From assembly GCA_027886185.1 (NCBI GenBank), contig WOAB01000157.1, positions 372,001 to 436,000 of the forward strand: a DNA stretch of 64,000 nucleotides, given 5' to 3'. Below the pieces are notes generated by a model. It saw only the letters and a program-made list of their open reading frames with translations, was not told where the DNA came from and made no database searches. This DNA comes from Rheum nobile. Its lineage: Eukaryota > Streptophyta > Magnoliopsida > Caryophyllales > Polygonaceae. Positions 47,401 through 58,645 of this stretch are shown piece after piece. The position numbers and the translations under genes were made by a program. The stretch's first letter is position 1. Each line of letters opens with the position of its first letter.

Positions 47401-49299
47401 AGCCTATTTGACTTTTTTAAGTGTCATGTACGCTGATAATTTGGTTTTGTAAATAAATTAGTTATTGATCACTAATCAGATAAAACACATGCTAACAGTC
47501 ACTCACTGAGTCTTATAATAGTAGTCCAAACCATAACTAAAATCCTACTAGGCAAGAAACATTATATCAAAATTGAAGGTGTACAAGTGAGCTTGTCTTT
47601 CTATCATCCATACTAGAGGACGACCTCAATCTTCATTTTGCATAGAATCCACCTTGGACTAAGCTGGCCTTCTCTGGAATCTTATCTTAGTGTTTGGCCT
47701 ATGAAGTAGTTTCCATTAGCATCATTTTAAAAAAAAATTAGGCATAATTATATACATGAATACCTATATGTTATGAAAAAACAAGTTTTTTAATACTAAA
47801 ATTAGAACAATCAATGAGATGTTTTACCAATAAGTAAATATTGATGTATTATATCTTTTATTCCCATTTAAAATGTATTCTCATTTTTGAATGTGTGATG
47901 AATATTATTCATGTCTTTGACAATAAGGGAAAACAAAGGACTTTTTATGCAATGAATAAAATGGATTGGTGTGCCATATAATTACCATAGTTGTCATTCA
48001 AAATATCCATTTTGAGCAATATTCCTAGGAATATATCTTTTAACACTTCCCTGTAATATCATGAGACTATTGTTAACATAGTCATTACATAGCAAATAGG
48101 TATCAAATCATCGTGTGAAAATAATTGAGTTTAAATCATAAGAAGGCAAATTTTAATTATACATACAGTTTCCCTTTGGTCCATAAGATACACACTATCT
48201 GATACCTTATACGATCAAGGTCACCCTGGTCATCTGTTGATGCTATGTTGTAATTTAGGGTTTCACTGTTTGCATCTATTGAAACCTTAGTTGAATCCTC
48301 ATGAGCACTTGTCCCCTCGCTCTCGCGGAATCATAGTTGTGTGATTATATTAGTTTAACATTGTACTAATGTAGCAACACAATCAAAAATAAAAGTAGCA
48401 TAAACATTGTAAGTGTAGATGCAAAACCATGAATTTGATAAAATAATTCGACATCTAAATGACTGATTAAGGTACATACCTCTTATGATATTTCAACATT
48501 AATGATAGGTAAGTATCCATTGGCTCTAACATACTCAGCGTCCTCACAAATTAAGTAAGAATGTAACCCTATATGTATATATGTAGAGCATGGTTATATA
48601 TGAAATAATTGATATTCTAGAAAAAAATTTAAGATATTCAAACATGTTGAGTGTAAGCATGAATGTTAGGATTCATGGATGAAGAAAAAACTTCACTTTG
48701 TTGAATCATGCAATGCATCATATTCTCTTAGATTGGAAATGTTTCTTCTTATCAAAAAGAGAAAGAGTTGATGTTTTGTGATTAATTTGTATCGTACAAT
48801 TGTTCTTTGAAAAGAATGGGTCATCTTATTGGTTAAGATACAAAGAATTATATATTTTGATTCCATAATTGGCAAATCAAAGATTGGTTTATCTGGTGGG
48901 GCCACCTGTAGTTGACATACATGGTTAGAATATATACGCATGTATAATATTATGGATTTTTGTATAATATAGACATGTTATAGGATCTTAACTCTTTGAA
49001 ATAATGAGCTACAAAAAGCCTTATAAGATTAGCAAGTTGCATGTTGGAAGGTGACATAAAAATATACAAAATAAATTGCTTTGTTGGATGGGAATGTACA
49101 TTTTAATATCCTAGACTTCCAAATCTATGCAAAATTAAATTTCAAACTTAATCACAATTGCTACTTTATGTTACTTGTCTAAGAAATGATTTAAGAAAGG
49201 TAAAACGCATGCACACTTAGCACATACTAATTGACACAAGTAAATAATAATTCATAAGGTAACATACTGATTGAAGATTTCAACGTCAATTAGAACGTC
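47401..49299. other. AT-rich region with weak coding-like segments
   Basis: No clear gene. On the minus strand 48344-48168 reads as an exon-like stretch (GTSAHEDSTKVSIDANSET, then DDQGDLDRIRYQI) running into a good splice-donor sequence, ACT/GTATGT. A second possible segment (EDAEYVRANGYLPIINVE) at about 48540-48480 is also followed by GTATGT, but has a stop before it. I recognise no family, and this may be chance. Confidence 0.25.
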
Positions 49300-49722
49300 G
49301 ATGTTAATTTGACTTTTCTCTTGTTGAAATTTCGGCAATAGTAGAATTGATAGAGGAAATGGTGGTAGTATATTGATTTCATGAAGCCCATTGGTTTGTT
49401 GCGATGACTCGAATTGAGGAAGATCAAAAGAGGTGATGTTGGTTTAGCAACTAGCAACAATTGATCCTTCTCTAAGATATAAGCTTGATTGTGATAGCAA
49501 TTTATCACAGGATGTTAATGTGACTTGTTTGTTGTTGAAATTTAGGAAAGGGTAGAATTGATAGAGGAAATGGTGGTAGTATGATGATTTCATGGACCCT
49601 ATCGGTCGCTTGGGATGACTCGAATTGAGGAAGATCAAAAGAGGTGATATTGTTTTAGCCACTAGCAACAACTAAAGATATATAGCCTTCTCTTGGATAT
49701 AAGCTTGATTGTGATAACAATA
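49300..49722. repeat. 211-bp tandem duplication
   Basis: Two copies, 49300-49510 and 49511-49722, mostly identical. Shared words include ATAGAGGAAATGGTGGTAGT, GATGACTCGAATTGAGGAAG and TATAAGCTTGATTGTGATA. The minus strand stays open through each copy in more than one frame (for example ITSFDLPQFESSQ, then ILPPFPLSIL). A donor-like GTATGTT follows the left copy. It may be a duplicated exon; protein not recognised. Confidence 0.7.
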
Positions 49723-49910
49723 TACCGTGTAATGCCGAAAGTTAATGTTCCAATAACTTAATTAATATACGTAACAAAGTGCAAATGACTAAGAAATAAG
49801 AAATCTTATATATACATATAAGATTGGGTTGTTGCTTCATTAATTGCATTCATTAATCATGTTACAACTATACCTATATAATTATTATTGGAAAAAACAA
49901 AACAATGAAG

Positions 49911-49975
49911 TACATATAGCTTAGTGGTAATAGTGTTTCTCAACAACCCAGGTTCAAGTCTTTCCTTGGCTACAT
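49911..49975 (+). mobile_element. tRNA-derived SINE head
   Basis: Pol III box A-like TAGCTTAGTGG (49917-49927) and box B-like GGTTCAAGTCT (49951-49961), spaced as in tRNA-derived plant SINEs. It does not fold as a tRNA (the flanking stems do not pair), so it is not annotated as a tRNA gene. The 3' end is unclear; T-rich and AT-rich sequence follows to about 50150. Confidence 0.55.
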
Positions 49976-50150
49976 TATTTGTTTATTTTTATCAAACATA
50001 TATTACACAACTTAATTTGATAAAATATTATTTATATCACATCTATGTATATTTATATATATCATTTCAGTCATTGATCATCAAATATCAATATATTAAT
50101 AAAAATCAATATATTAAGACTAAAAACTCGTAAACAAGTCATAGGTTTTT

Positions 50151-50594
50151 AATTTTTTTTCCTTCTAAAAATGATTAAAAACCTAATTCACTTCACTACT
50201 GTTTCATATTTTTTCTTTTTGTGTTAAAACTTGAGTACTAAGTTGTTAAGATATTTATACATATGTTAAAACTATAAAGTATATATGCACATACAATGAT
50301 ACAAAGATGGTTTATACCTATATATTTCTCATTATGACACACTTAAAGAGAATGAATTCTCATTAGACAAAAAATAATGAATAGATGACCCATATGATAA
50401 TATGCATAAAACGGTCATGACCTATATAAATGGAATATGACGGGTTTAAAAAGTAAATATACCAACATATATTTCTCATTTAAATCAATAAAATTGTAAT
50501 ATTATTTTTCTAAAAATGAATAAAAAACTATGGATATTACTAATGTTTATATTTTCTTATTTGATGTTAAAACTCACATACATAATTTGTTAAG

Positions 50595-50642
<48 letters not shown>
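50151..50642. other. AT-rich spacer ending in an (AT)n run
   Basis: No gene seen. 50598-50642 is an uninterrupted AT microsatellite at the left edge of the palindromic element. Confidence 0.6.
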
Positions 50643-50644
<2 letters not shown>

Positions 50645-53612
50645 CTCTATAGAGTCAGACTCCGGTGAAACGGATGCTTACGGTGAAACGTGAGAAGAAA
50701 TAAGAGCCAACCATTTTGGGACAATGGAAGGCTATGATGGAACATCCATCATAATAAACATACACCCTCTCACACTCAATCACACCCTATGGTCAATATC
50801 TGACCATTGACCGGTTAACAGTCAACGTTGACCAGTCAAATTGACTTTTTGTCTAGTTTTCTTTTTTAAAAATATACACTTTTTTTTTTGTTTTTAGACA
50901 CATTTTCATCATAAAATTGATTCTAAAAAAATGAACAATTTCCTATTAAATTTGAACAATTGTATATTAAAATTTGAACAAATGTTTTTGAACAATACAT
51001 AAAGTTGAACAATTGTATCTGAAAATTTGAACAATTGTATCTTAAAGCTGAACAATTTCATTGTTAAGGTTAGACGACTGTTTCACTAAGCAAACTTTAG
51101 TTTTTTTTTCAGCCAGTTTTTTTTTTTCGGGCAAATTTTTTTCTTATTTTCCTACACGTTTTTATCATAAAATTGTAATTAAAAAAGTAGAACAATTCCC
51201 TATTAAACTTGAATAATTATATGTTAAAAGTTGAACAATGTTTTTTGGACAATATATAAAGTTTAACAATTATACCAAAAAAGTTGAACAATTGTATCTT
51301 AAAGTTGAACAATTTTATTTTTATAGTTAGACATTTGTTTTCACTATGCAACGGTCAGTTTTTTTTTTTTTGGCCAATTTTTTTTTCGGGATAAAACTTT
51401 TTTTTTATTCTTGTTTTCCAACACGCTTTCCTCGTAAAATTATTTCTAAAAAATTGAACAATTCTCTCTTGAATTTGAACAATTGTATCTTACAAGCTGA
51501 ATAACCTTTTTAACAATATATAAAGTTGAACAAATGAACCAGAAAAGTCAAAGAATTTAAATTGCATGAAAATTCAAACTTATAAGAAAAAATAGATTGA
51601 ACAATACTTCATTGAAATTTTAACAATTGTCCAATAAACTAGAAGTTTTGTTTATAATGTACTATAAACATAATACAACTCAAAATGTTCAAAACATAAA
51701 CCCTAAATCCTAAATGTGTAGGAAAATAAGAATAGTAAAGATGGAAAAAACGGCCAGCCCAAAAAAATTATTTAAAAAATGAAATTGTTCAACATTAAGA
51801 TACAATTGTTCAAATTTATATACATAGCGAACACAGTTGTCTAACTATAAAAATGAAAATTTCAACTTTAAGATACAATTGTTCAACTTTTCACATACAA
51901 TTGTTCAACTTTAATATTGTTCAAATTTTAATTGTTCAACTTTTAACATATAATTATTCAACTTTAAGAACTAATTGTTCAGTTTTTTTCATTAATAGTT
52001 TATAATGAAAACGTGTAAAAAAATGTGGGTGTTGACCGGTCAACGGTCGGTCAGCATTGACCATTGACTGGGATTGGGTGTGTTAGGGTGTATGGTAATA
52101 TTAAAATGAATGACCTAGAATGCTCATCACTTTTCATCCTAAGAGTGCTCCTCACATGAAGTTAATCCTATATAGATTTATATAGGATTAACTTCATGTG
52201 AGGAGCACCCTTAGAGTAAAAAGTGAGGAACATTAAAGGCCATTCATTTTAATATTACCATACAACCTAACACACTTAATCCCGGTCAACGGTCAGCATT
52301 GACCGATCAACGGTCAATGTTGACCGACCGTTGACCGATCAAAGTTGATCGATCGTTGACCGGTCAACGGTCAACACCCAGATTTGTTTGTTTTTTGTTT
52401 TTATACTTCGGTTTTTTATTTTTGTTTTCCTACACGTTTCCATTATAAACTATTAATGAAAAAACTGAGCAATTAGTTTTTAAAGTTGAACAATTTTATG
52501 TTAAAAGTTGAACAATTAAAATTTAAACAATATTAAAGTTGAACAATTGTATCTGAAAAGTTGAACAATTGTATATTAAAGTTGAACAATTTCATTTTTA
52601 TAGTTAGACAATTGTGTCGCTATGTATATAAATTTGATCCATTGTATCTTAATGTTAAACAATTTATTTTTTTAATAGTTTTTTTGGGTTGGCCGTTTTT
52701 TCCGTCTTTACTATTCTTATTTTCCTATACATTTAGGATTTAGGGTTTATGTTTTGAACATTTTGAGTTGTATTATGTTTATAGTACATTATAAACAAAA
52801 CTTCTAGTTTATTGGACAATTGTTAAAATTTTAATGAAGTATTGTTCAATATATCTTTTCAAATTCAAGAGAGAATTGTTCAATTTTTTAGAAATAATTT
52901 TACGAGGAAAGCGTGTAGAAAAACAAGAATAAAAATAAATATTTTATCCCGAAAAGAAAATTGGCCAAAAAAAAACTGACTGTTGCATAGTGAAAACATA
53001 TGTCTAACTATAAAAATAAAATTGTTCAACTTTTTTGGTATAATTGGTCAACTTTATATATTGTTCAAAAAACATTGTTCAACTTTTAACATACAATTAT
53101 TCAAGTTTAATATGGAATTGTTCAACTTTTTAATTACAATTTATGATAAAAACGTGTAGGAAAACAAGAAAAAAGGAAGAAAACAAATTGCCCAGGAAAA
53201 AAAATTGCCCGAAAAATAAATAAATTAATGTTTGCTTAGTGAAACAGTCGTCTAACCTTAAAATGAAATTGTTCAACTTTTAAGATACAATTGTTCAACT
53301 TTATATATTGTTCAATAAAATTTGTTCAAATTTTAATATACAATTGTTCATTTTTTTAGAAACAATTTTATGATAAAAATGTGTATAAAAACAAGAATAA
53401 AAAAGTGTATTTAAAAACAAAAATCTTGACAAAAAGTCAGTTTGACCGGTCAACGGTCAGATATTGACCATAGGGTGTGATTGAGTGTGAGAGGGTATAT
53501 GTTTTTTATGTTGGATGTTTCATCATAACCTTCCATTGTCCCAAAATGGTTGGCTCTTATTCCTCCTCACGTTTCACTGTAAACATCTGTTTCACCGGAG
53601 CCTGACTCTATA
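50643..53612. mobile_element. Near-perfect 3-kb palindrome (foldback element)
   Basis: The left arm (50649-52174) and right arm (52179-53612) are inverted copies with small indels. The ends read TATAGAGTCAG(A/G)CTCCGG then TGAAAC. The centre is a 35-bp stem with one mismatch (52140-52174 and 52179-52213) around a GATT loop. Each arm holds many TTGAACAATTGTAT-type words, and GGTCAACGGTCA words near both the ends and the centre. There is no transposase or other coding sequence. It behaves like a foldback or very-long-TIR element, which could also yield hairpin RNA. Confidence 0.85.
52140..52213. other. Central hairpin of the palindrome
   Basis: A 35-bp stem (TAAGAGTGCTCCTCACATGA and onward) around GATT, with a single mismatch near the base. 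Confidence 0.9.
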
Positions 53613-53780
53613 TATATATATAGAGGGACGCTCAGGTAAAACGACTCTTATGGTGAAACGAGTGGATGAATAAGGAGCGTTGGATGAAAGGAGATGGATG
53701 GATGGATTCATAGGTTGTAGAGATTTTATGGTGGGTGTGTTACCATAAAACAAGGCCCTGCAGTTACCTAAAAAAATGTT
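53613..53780 (+). mobile_element. Terminus of a related element, truncated
   Basis: TATAGAGGGACGCTCAGGTA, then AAACGACTCTTATGGTGAAA and AATAAGGAGCGTTGGATG. The layout TATAGAG, CTC.GGT, AAACG, GGTGAAACG, AATAAG, TGGATG matches the start of the 50649 arm base for base in spacing, but the sequence differs. It looks like a second family member joined end to end. No matching opposite end found. Confidence 0.55.
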
Positions 53781-54245
53781 TGGAAAAAAAATCTAAATTA
53801 GGAGAGAGAATAGCTTTTTTGAATTTTATTAATTAACCACCTCCAAATTAGGAAGTTAAATATAGATTTGAAGAGAGAAATATACTGCAAATACGCATAT
53901 TCAATTGGTTACGATTTTCGGATACCACCATATTTTTAGTTAATACGCATATTCAGTGGAAGTTCATGCATATCAATATATTTAATTAGTTGAAAATTAA
54001 CATTATGCATATCGACACGAAAATTATGAATATCGTTAAATACTCTTTGCATATCAGTTAATTTTGTTCATGTTCCATCGTATTCATGCTGATATTCACT
54101 ATCCTATATTTGATATTCAAGTATTGTGAGTACTGTTTCACTATGTATATAATGCATCCACTAAATTGAAAAAAAAATTGTGCATATCAAAACACATTAT
54201 TTGAATATCGTTCAAGTATTTCTGAATATATGTTATTCGGTATCA
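53781..54245. other. AT-rich region with GCATAT and GAATAT words
   Basis: No gene. Repeated TGCATATC and TGAATATC words suggest a decayed extension of the 109-bp satellite to the right. Confidence 0.5.
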
Positions 54246-54767
54246 TGCATATCTCATCCACACAAATGAATATCATATTCACGGCCAAGGAAATAATCCA
54301 TAATTACAAGTTGCATATCATACAAGTATATTCTGCATATCACTATACAAAAAATGCATATCCCATCCACATAATTGCATGGTTGGATTCTGCATGGTCG
54401 CGATCGCTGCCCTTGAATCGCGCCCGCGACTTGTTCTTTCCTGGCACTCGACAAGATCTTCCTTGTCTGCGCCCGCGGCTTTCTTTCCGCGCCCGCGGAT
54501 TATTATGCATATCAATGTATAAAAAATGCATATCCTATCCACACAAATGAATATCACATTCACGGCCAATGAAATAATATATCATAACAAATTGCATATC
54601 ATACAAGTATATTATGCATATCAATGTATGGAAAATGCATATCACATCCATACAAATGAATATCACAATCACGGCCAGTGAAATAATCTATAATAACAAA
54701 TTACATATCATACAAGTATTATTTGCATATCAATGCATGGAAAATGCATATCCCTTCCATACAACTT
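54246..54767 (+). repeat. 109-bp satellite, about 4.5 units, with an embedded GC-rich block
   Basis: Units start with TGCATATC(T/C)CATCCA at 54246, 54355, 54527, 54636 and 54745. The spacings are 109, 172, 109 and 109. Each holds ATTCACGGCCA and ACATATCATACAAGTAT words. In the second unit about 58 bp are replaced by a roughly 120-bp GC-rich block (54377-54511), which explains the 172-bp spacing. Confidence 0.85.
54377..54511. repeat. GC-rich palindrome block inside the 109-bp satellite
   Basis: Contains GGTCGCGATCGCTG (with GCGATCGC at 54400-54407) and three units of (C/T)GCGCCCGCG(A/G), the last being CCGCGCCCGCGG with arms CCGCG and CGCGG. The unit spacing resembles the palindromes in Tat-3 and LTR-H, although the surrounding text differs. 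Confidence 0.75.
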
Positions 54768-54977
54768 GTAATAACCCCTAAAAGTCCCGAACTGTCAGTT
54801 TGTAAGAAGGACATATTGGGCAATTTCTGTAATCTCTATAATAATCTTTTGAATGTAATAATATACGTTTATTGCATTGTTGGGTCTTAGAATATTTTTA
54901 GTAGAGTTAAAAATAAAGTTCTAGCCAGACCGCGAGAGGAAACCGCGACCAAGACCCAGAGACGCAAACGCGGGTAC

Positions 54978-55020
54978 GCCGCGACCGCGGTTTTGTCTGT
55001 GGACAACCGCGATCGCGGTT
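54978..55020 (+). repeat. CCGCG palindromes upstream of the LTR-H TATA box
   Basis: GCCGCGACCGCGGTTTTG at 54979 and the perfect 16-bp palindrome AACCGCGATCGCGGTT at 55005-55020. Degraded units flank them from 54930. Confidence 0.9.
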
Positions 55021-55385
55021 TTGAAACCGCAAACGTGGGTCTCTCCATTCGTCTTCCTCGTCGTTCTTATCCGAGTTTGCCGGTTCGTGATTCGGCGTTT
55101 CGTCGATGGGGGAGGCCGAACGGTTGGGTTGTTGATGTTGAGCTCCTCCCTACCCTATAAATAGGGGTCTTCAGCCTCGGAGTTTATCATCCACAGCTTC
55201 TCAAATCTTCTCTTTCTCTCGTTTTAAGTGTTCGCCGGAGTTTTCGAGTTCGTCGGAGCATCATCGGAAGTGCCTTGGAGGTGGGAAGTGGTGGTGGTTG
55301 TAGTGAGCCCTCGTCCGAAGCAAGAAGTCGTCGTTTGCGTCGTCAGTAAGCTTCGAAGCCAAGTTGGAGCCGTCGTCGGTAGGGA

Positions 55386-55510
55386 GAACCGCGACTGCGG
55401 GGATGAATTCCGCGACCGCGGCTCTGCCCAGAATTCTGCAACCGCGGGTGTACAAACCGCGACCGCGGCTTGCCCTGGCAAGCGCGATCGTGGCTTGGAC
55501 AACCCCGGTC
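55386..55510 (+). repeat. CCGCG palindromes downstream of the LTR-H TATA box
   Basis: Six units of AACCGCGACTGCGG, TTCCGCGACCGCGGC and similar, some reduced by C-to-T or G-to-A changes (GCGCGATCGTGGC, ACCCCGGTCACGGC). Confidence 0.85.
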
Positions 55511-56438
55511 ACGGCTTTGGCCCTTGTTTCCTTTCGATTCTTAACGTTCATTTGTTCGTATCGTTTATTCGTGCATACCGAATCTAACTTAGGGTTCCGT
55601 CGTTGTTTCGTCGTCGTCGTAGGAATCCGTATTCAAATTCCAGTTTCCAGATCCCGAAACCCAACATCGTCAATTCATCTAGATTAAGGCAAGTGGCGGT
55701 TCGCTCTTGCTTATCATTCCATATTTCCTTTAATTATCAATTGCTTGATTGTTCATTAAAATGGAGTGTAGTGTTGTTTTCGTTTGGGAACATATTTTAT
55801 AAAATGATGTGATAAAATATGATACTATATTAGGTTGTATATATTGCTATAAACAACGCTATTATACATGTTATTACCGTGATGGTATTGGTGTGGATTT
55901 ATGTGTGAATTTAAATGTGTAGTTAGAACGAGTATTCGTAAGAACGCTATGTACCTTGCGAGGTCTAGTCATTTCTTAATAACTAGTATTAGGAGGATTT
56001 TGCCCTAGTACTATCTGGTCATGACTGTACCCTTACTCAGGGTAGGTGCACACAGCTGGTGCCAACAATCGGGATTAATTCCCAAGATATATCTTGTGTC
56101 GAGATGATATATATTAAAAGCTTTAACGTGAATGTATGTTTTGTAATTAATAAAGATAGTGCGGTTATGCACATAATTAATGAACCTTTGGGCGAAAAGT
56201 ACAACTTGGAACCCGCCCGGACTTCGGTTAGAATAAGTCTTCTTTCCAATCTGGTCATGATATGCCCTACGGTATAGTTATACTGATTGGCTAAAACATG
56301 ACTCTACTGTTACCAAACATATTAGTCATTAGACCCTACTATACTATGTATAGACTGGTCAGGTATTTATATTGTGTATATATGGTATGCGATTTATGGT
56401 GTGCGTTTTATTAACCAGATTATTCTCATTATTGTTAT

Positions 56439-58182
56439 GTGTATTTACTACATGCTAAAGACGAGGCCCGTGATAGGTTTAAGGTTTATAAAACCGAGGT
56501 TGAATTGCAACAAAATGACTTGATTAAGAAACTACACACTGATAGAGGTGGAGAATATTATGATCCTGCGCATTTCCAATCCGTAGGCATTATGCATGAG
56601 ACTACGACTCCCTATACACCACAACAAAATGGTGTGTCGGAGAGAACGAACCGAGTCCTAAAAGAGATGGTTAATTCCATGTTATCCTACTCAGGATTGA
56701 GTGACGGATTTTGGGTGAATCCATGTTAACGGCTTGATGTTTACTAAATAAGGTTCCTATTAAAAGAAACAAGGTCACCCCTTATGAACTTTGGTATAAA
56801 CAAAAACCGAGCTTGAATGACTTTCGAGTTTGGGGATGTAAGGCGGTCGTTAGACTACCTCAGCCCAAGATTAAAACTTTGGGCGAAAGAAGTATGGATT
56901 GCATCTTTATTGGATATGATGAGCATTCCAAGGCTTATAGGTTCTATGTAATAAGAGCCTAATGATTCTATTTCGATAACACCGTGATTGAGTCAAGAGA
57001 TGCGATTTTTGATGAAAATCGGTTCTCGTCCATACCTAGACCAAAGGATTTGGTTCCTAACACTAGTGGAACTAAAGAAGGAGACGGCTCAGCCGTACCT
57101 CCTAACGAGTCACATATGCTCCATAGGAGCAAGCAAGGGAGGATTGAAAAGTCTTTTGGTTCAGATTTCTAAATTTATTTGGTGGAAGGATCTAGAGATG
57201 AAGTTGGGTTCCAATACTCATATTGTTATCATGTTGATGAGGATCCTAGGACTTTTGGTGAGGCAATGAGGTCTCAAGATGTTGCTTTCTGGAAAGAAGC
57301 AATAAATGATGAGATGGACTCCATCATGGGAAATAATATGTGAGTCTTGTCGGATCTCCCACCGGATTGCAAGTCTTTGGGCTGTAAGTGGATCTTCAAG
57401 AAGAAGATGAAGGTAGATGGTACTATCGATAAGTTTAAGGCTAGATTGGTCATCCAAGGCATTAGACAAAGGGAAGGTATTGATTATTTCGATACCTATG
57501 CACCGGTTGCTCGGATCTCCACCATTAGGTTGTTGATTGCCTTGGCGGCTATTAACAATCTTGTGATTCACCAAATGGATGTCAAACGGCATTCTTGAAT
57601 GGTGCTTTGGAGGAGGAGGTGTACATGAAGCAACCTGAAGGTTTGTTATGCCCGGTAATGAGCATAAGGTGTGTAAGTTGGTAAAGTCATTGTATGGGCT
57701 AAAGCAAGCACCTAAGCAGTGGCATCAAATGTTTGATGAAGTTGTCTTGTCGAGCGGATTCGAGTTAAATCAGTCGGACAAGTGTGTATACAACAAATTT
57801 GATAACCCCGGTAATGGAGTAATCATTTTCTTGTATGTTGATGACATGTTGATCTTTGGTACGGACCAAAGACAAGTAGACCTTACGAAGGCCTTTTTTG
57901 TCATCAAGTTTTGCCATGAAGGACATGGGGGAGGTGGATGTGATCCTCGGTATTAGAGTTAAACGTGAGAACAAGAGACTATCTTTGTCACAATCTCATT
58001 ACATTGAGAAAGTGCTTAAGAAGTTCAATTATGAGACTTGTTCTCCGATGAGCACTCCCATGGATTCGAGTGTGAAGCTTATGCCTAATACGGGTAAAGC
58101 GGTATCACAACTCGAGTACTCACAAGTGATTGGTTGCTTAATATATTCCATGACGAGCACAAGGCCGGAGTGTTATGTGTGG
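56439..58182 (+). pseudogene. Ty1/copia integrase and reverse transcriptase fragment
   Basis: Starts inside integrase: HTDRGGEYYDPAHF, then TTPYTPQQNGVSERTNRVLK (the second catalytic Asp and the Glu are present). It continues VPIKRNKVTPYELWY, FRVWGCKAVVRLPQPK and CIFIGYDEHSKAYRFYV, then the linker VIESRDAIFDENRF. RT follows: CKWIFKKKMKVDGTIDKFKA, QREGIDYFDTYAPVARIST, then VCKLVKSLYGLKQAPKQWH, and the catalytic FLYVDDMLIFG intact at about 57826-57858. It ends near 58180 within the connection (MSTPMDSSVKL, then SQVIGCLIYSMTSTRPE), where Tat-3 begins. RNase H, gag, protease and the 5' integrase zinc domain are absent. Stops and frame changes (for example about 56727, 57170, 57596, 57925) make it a pseudogene. 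Confidence 0.9.
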
Positions 58183-58346
58183 TGTTGTGTTGAGCTTATT
58201 GTTTTGGTGCCTTGGAGTTTCATGTTAGGTGCAATTCTTAGTGGAAATGGTTTGTCTGTGCTTCCTGAGACCTTGGGGATTTGATTGGAGGAGTAGGTCC
58301 ATTTTAGCTTACTCGAGGACGAGCAAGGTTTAAGCATGGGGGAATT
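58183..58346 (+). other. Tat-3 3' internal end with polypurine tract (+ strand)
   Basis: Resembles the tails before the Tat-1 LTRs (TGTGGTGTT, CTTCCTGAGACCTTGGGG, TTTTAGCTTACTCGAGGACG) and ends GCATGGGGGAATT before the LTR start. Joined to copia at the left. Confidence 0.75.
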
Positions 58347-58645
58347 TGATCAGCGCTACTCTGTAGTGTAATTCTAGGAGTTGTTACCGGTGTTTTGGGT
58401 ACCATTTTGAGATGTTTAGAGCACAATTGTGGAGATTGGAGTTGAGGAGTAGAAGTGTAGATATGGTGGTTTGGAGAAGCTTAAAATAAGACATTAAGAA
58501 GATGAGAAGGGAACCACTTAAGAAGATCGAAGATAGGACGAAGTTCAGAAGAGAAGAAGAGCAACAAAGTCAAAACCGCGATCGCGGGGATGAGGCCACG
58601 GTCACGGACATCTACGAAAGGCGAGAAGTGAAGAATGAAAAAAAC
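58347..58645 (+). repeat. Tat-3 LTR, 5' 299 bp only (+ strand)
   Basis: Starts TGATCAGCGC. Matches the reverse complement of 61777-62075 with few differences and breaks off at 58645 after GAATGAAAAAAAC. Includes one palindrome (58573-58588). Beyond the break the sequence is Tat-3 internal DNA in the opposite direction. Confidence 0.88.

Larger units (their letters stand above)
54768..56438 (+). repeat. LTR-H (3' end not defined)
   Basis: Starts TGTAATAACCCC right after the fifth satellite unit. A TATA box, TATAAATA, is at 55157, then a pyrimidine-rich start region. Palindromes of the Tat-3 type lie before (54978-55020) and after (55386-55510) the TATA box. The segment AAGGCAAGTGGCGGTTCGCT (near 55688) and the rest to 56438 have no coding capacity. 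I find no CA end with a primer site; copia sequence begins at 56439, so the LTR is probably truncated there. Short frames in 55224-55690 come from GC-rich repeats and are not genes. Confidence 0.6.

Noticed and set aside
49911..49975. tRNA gene
   Set aside because: Box A and box B are present but acceptor, D and T stems do not pair; a SINE head fits better.
55224..55690. Overlapping frames in the GC-rich part of LTR-H
   Set aside because: Open in several frames on both strands because of CCGCG repeats; no homology.
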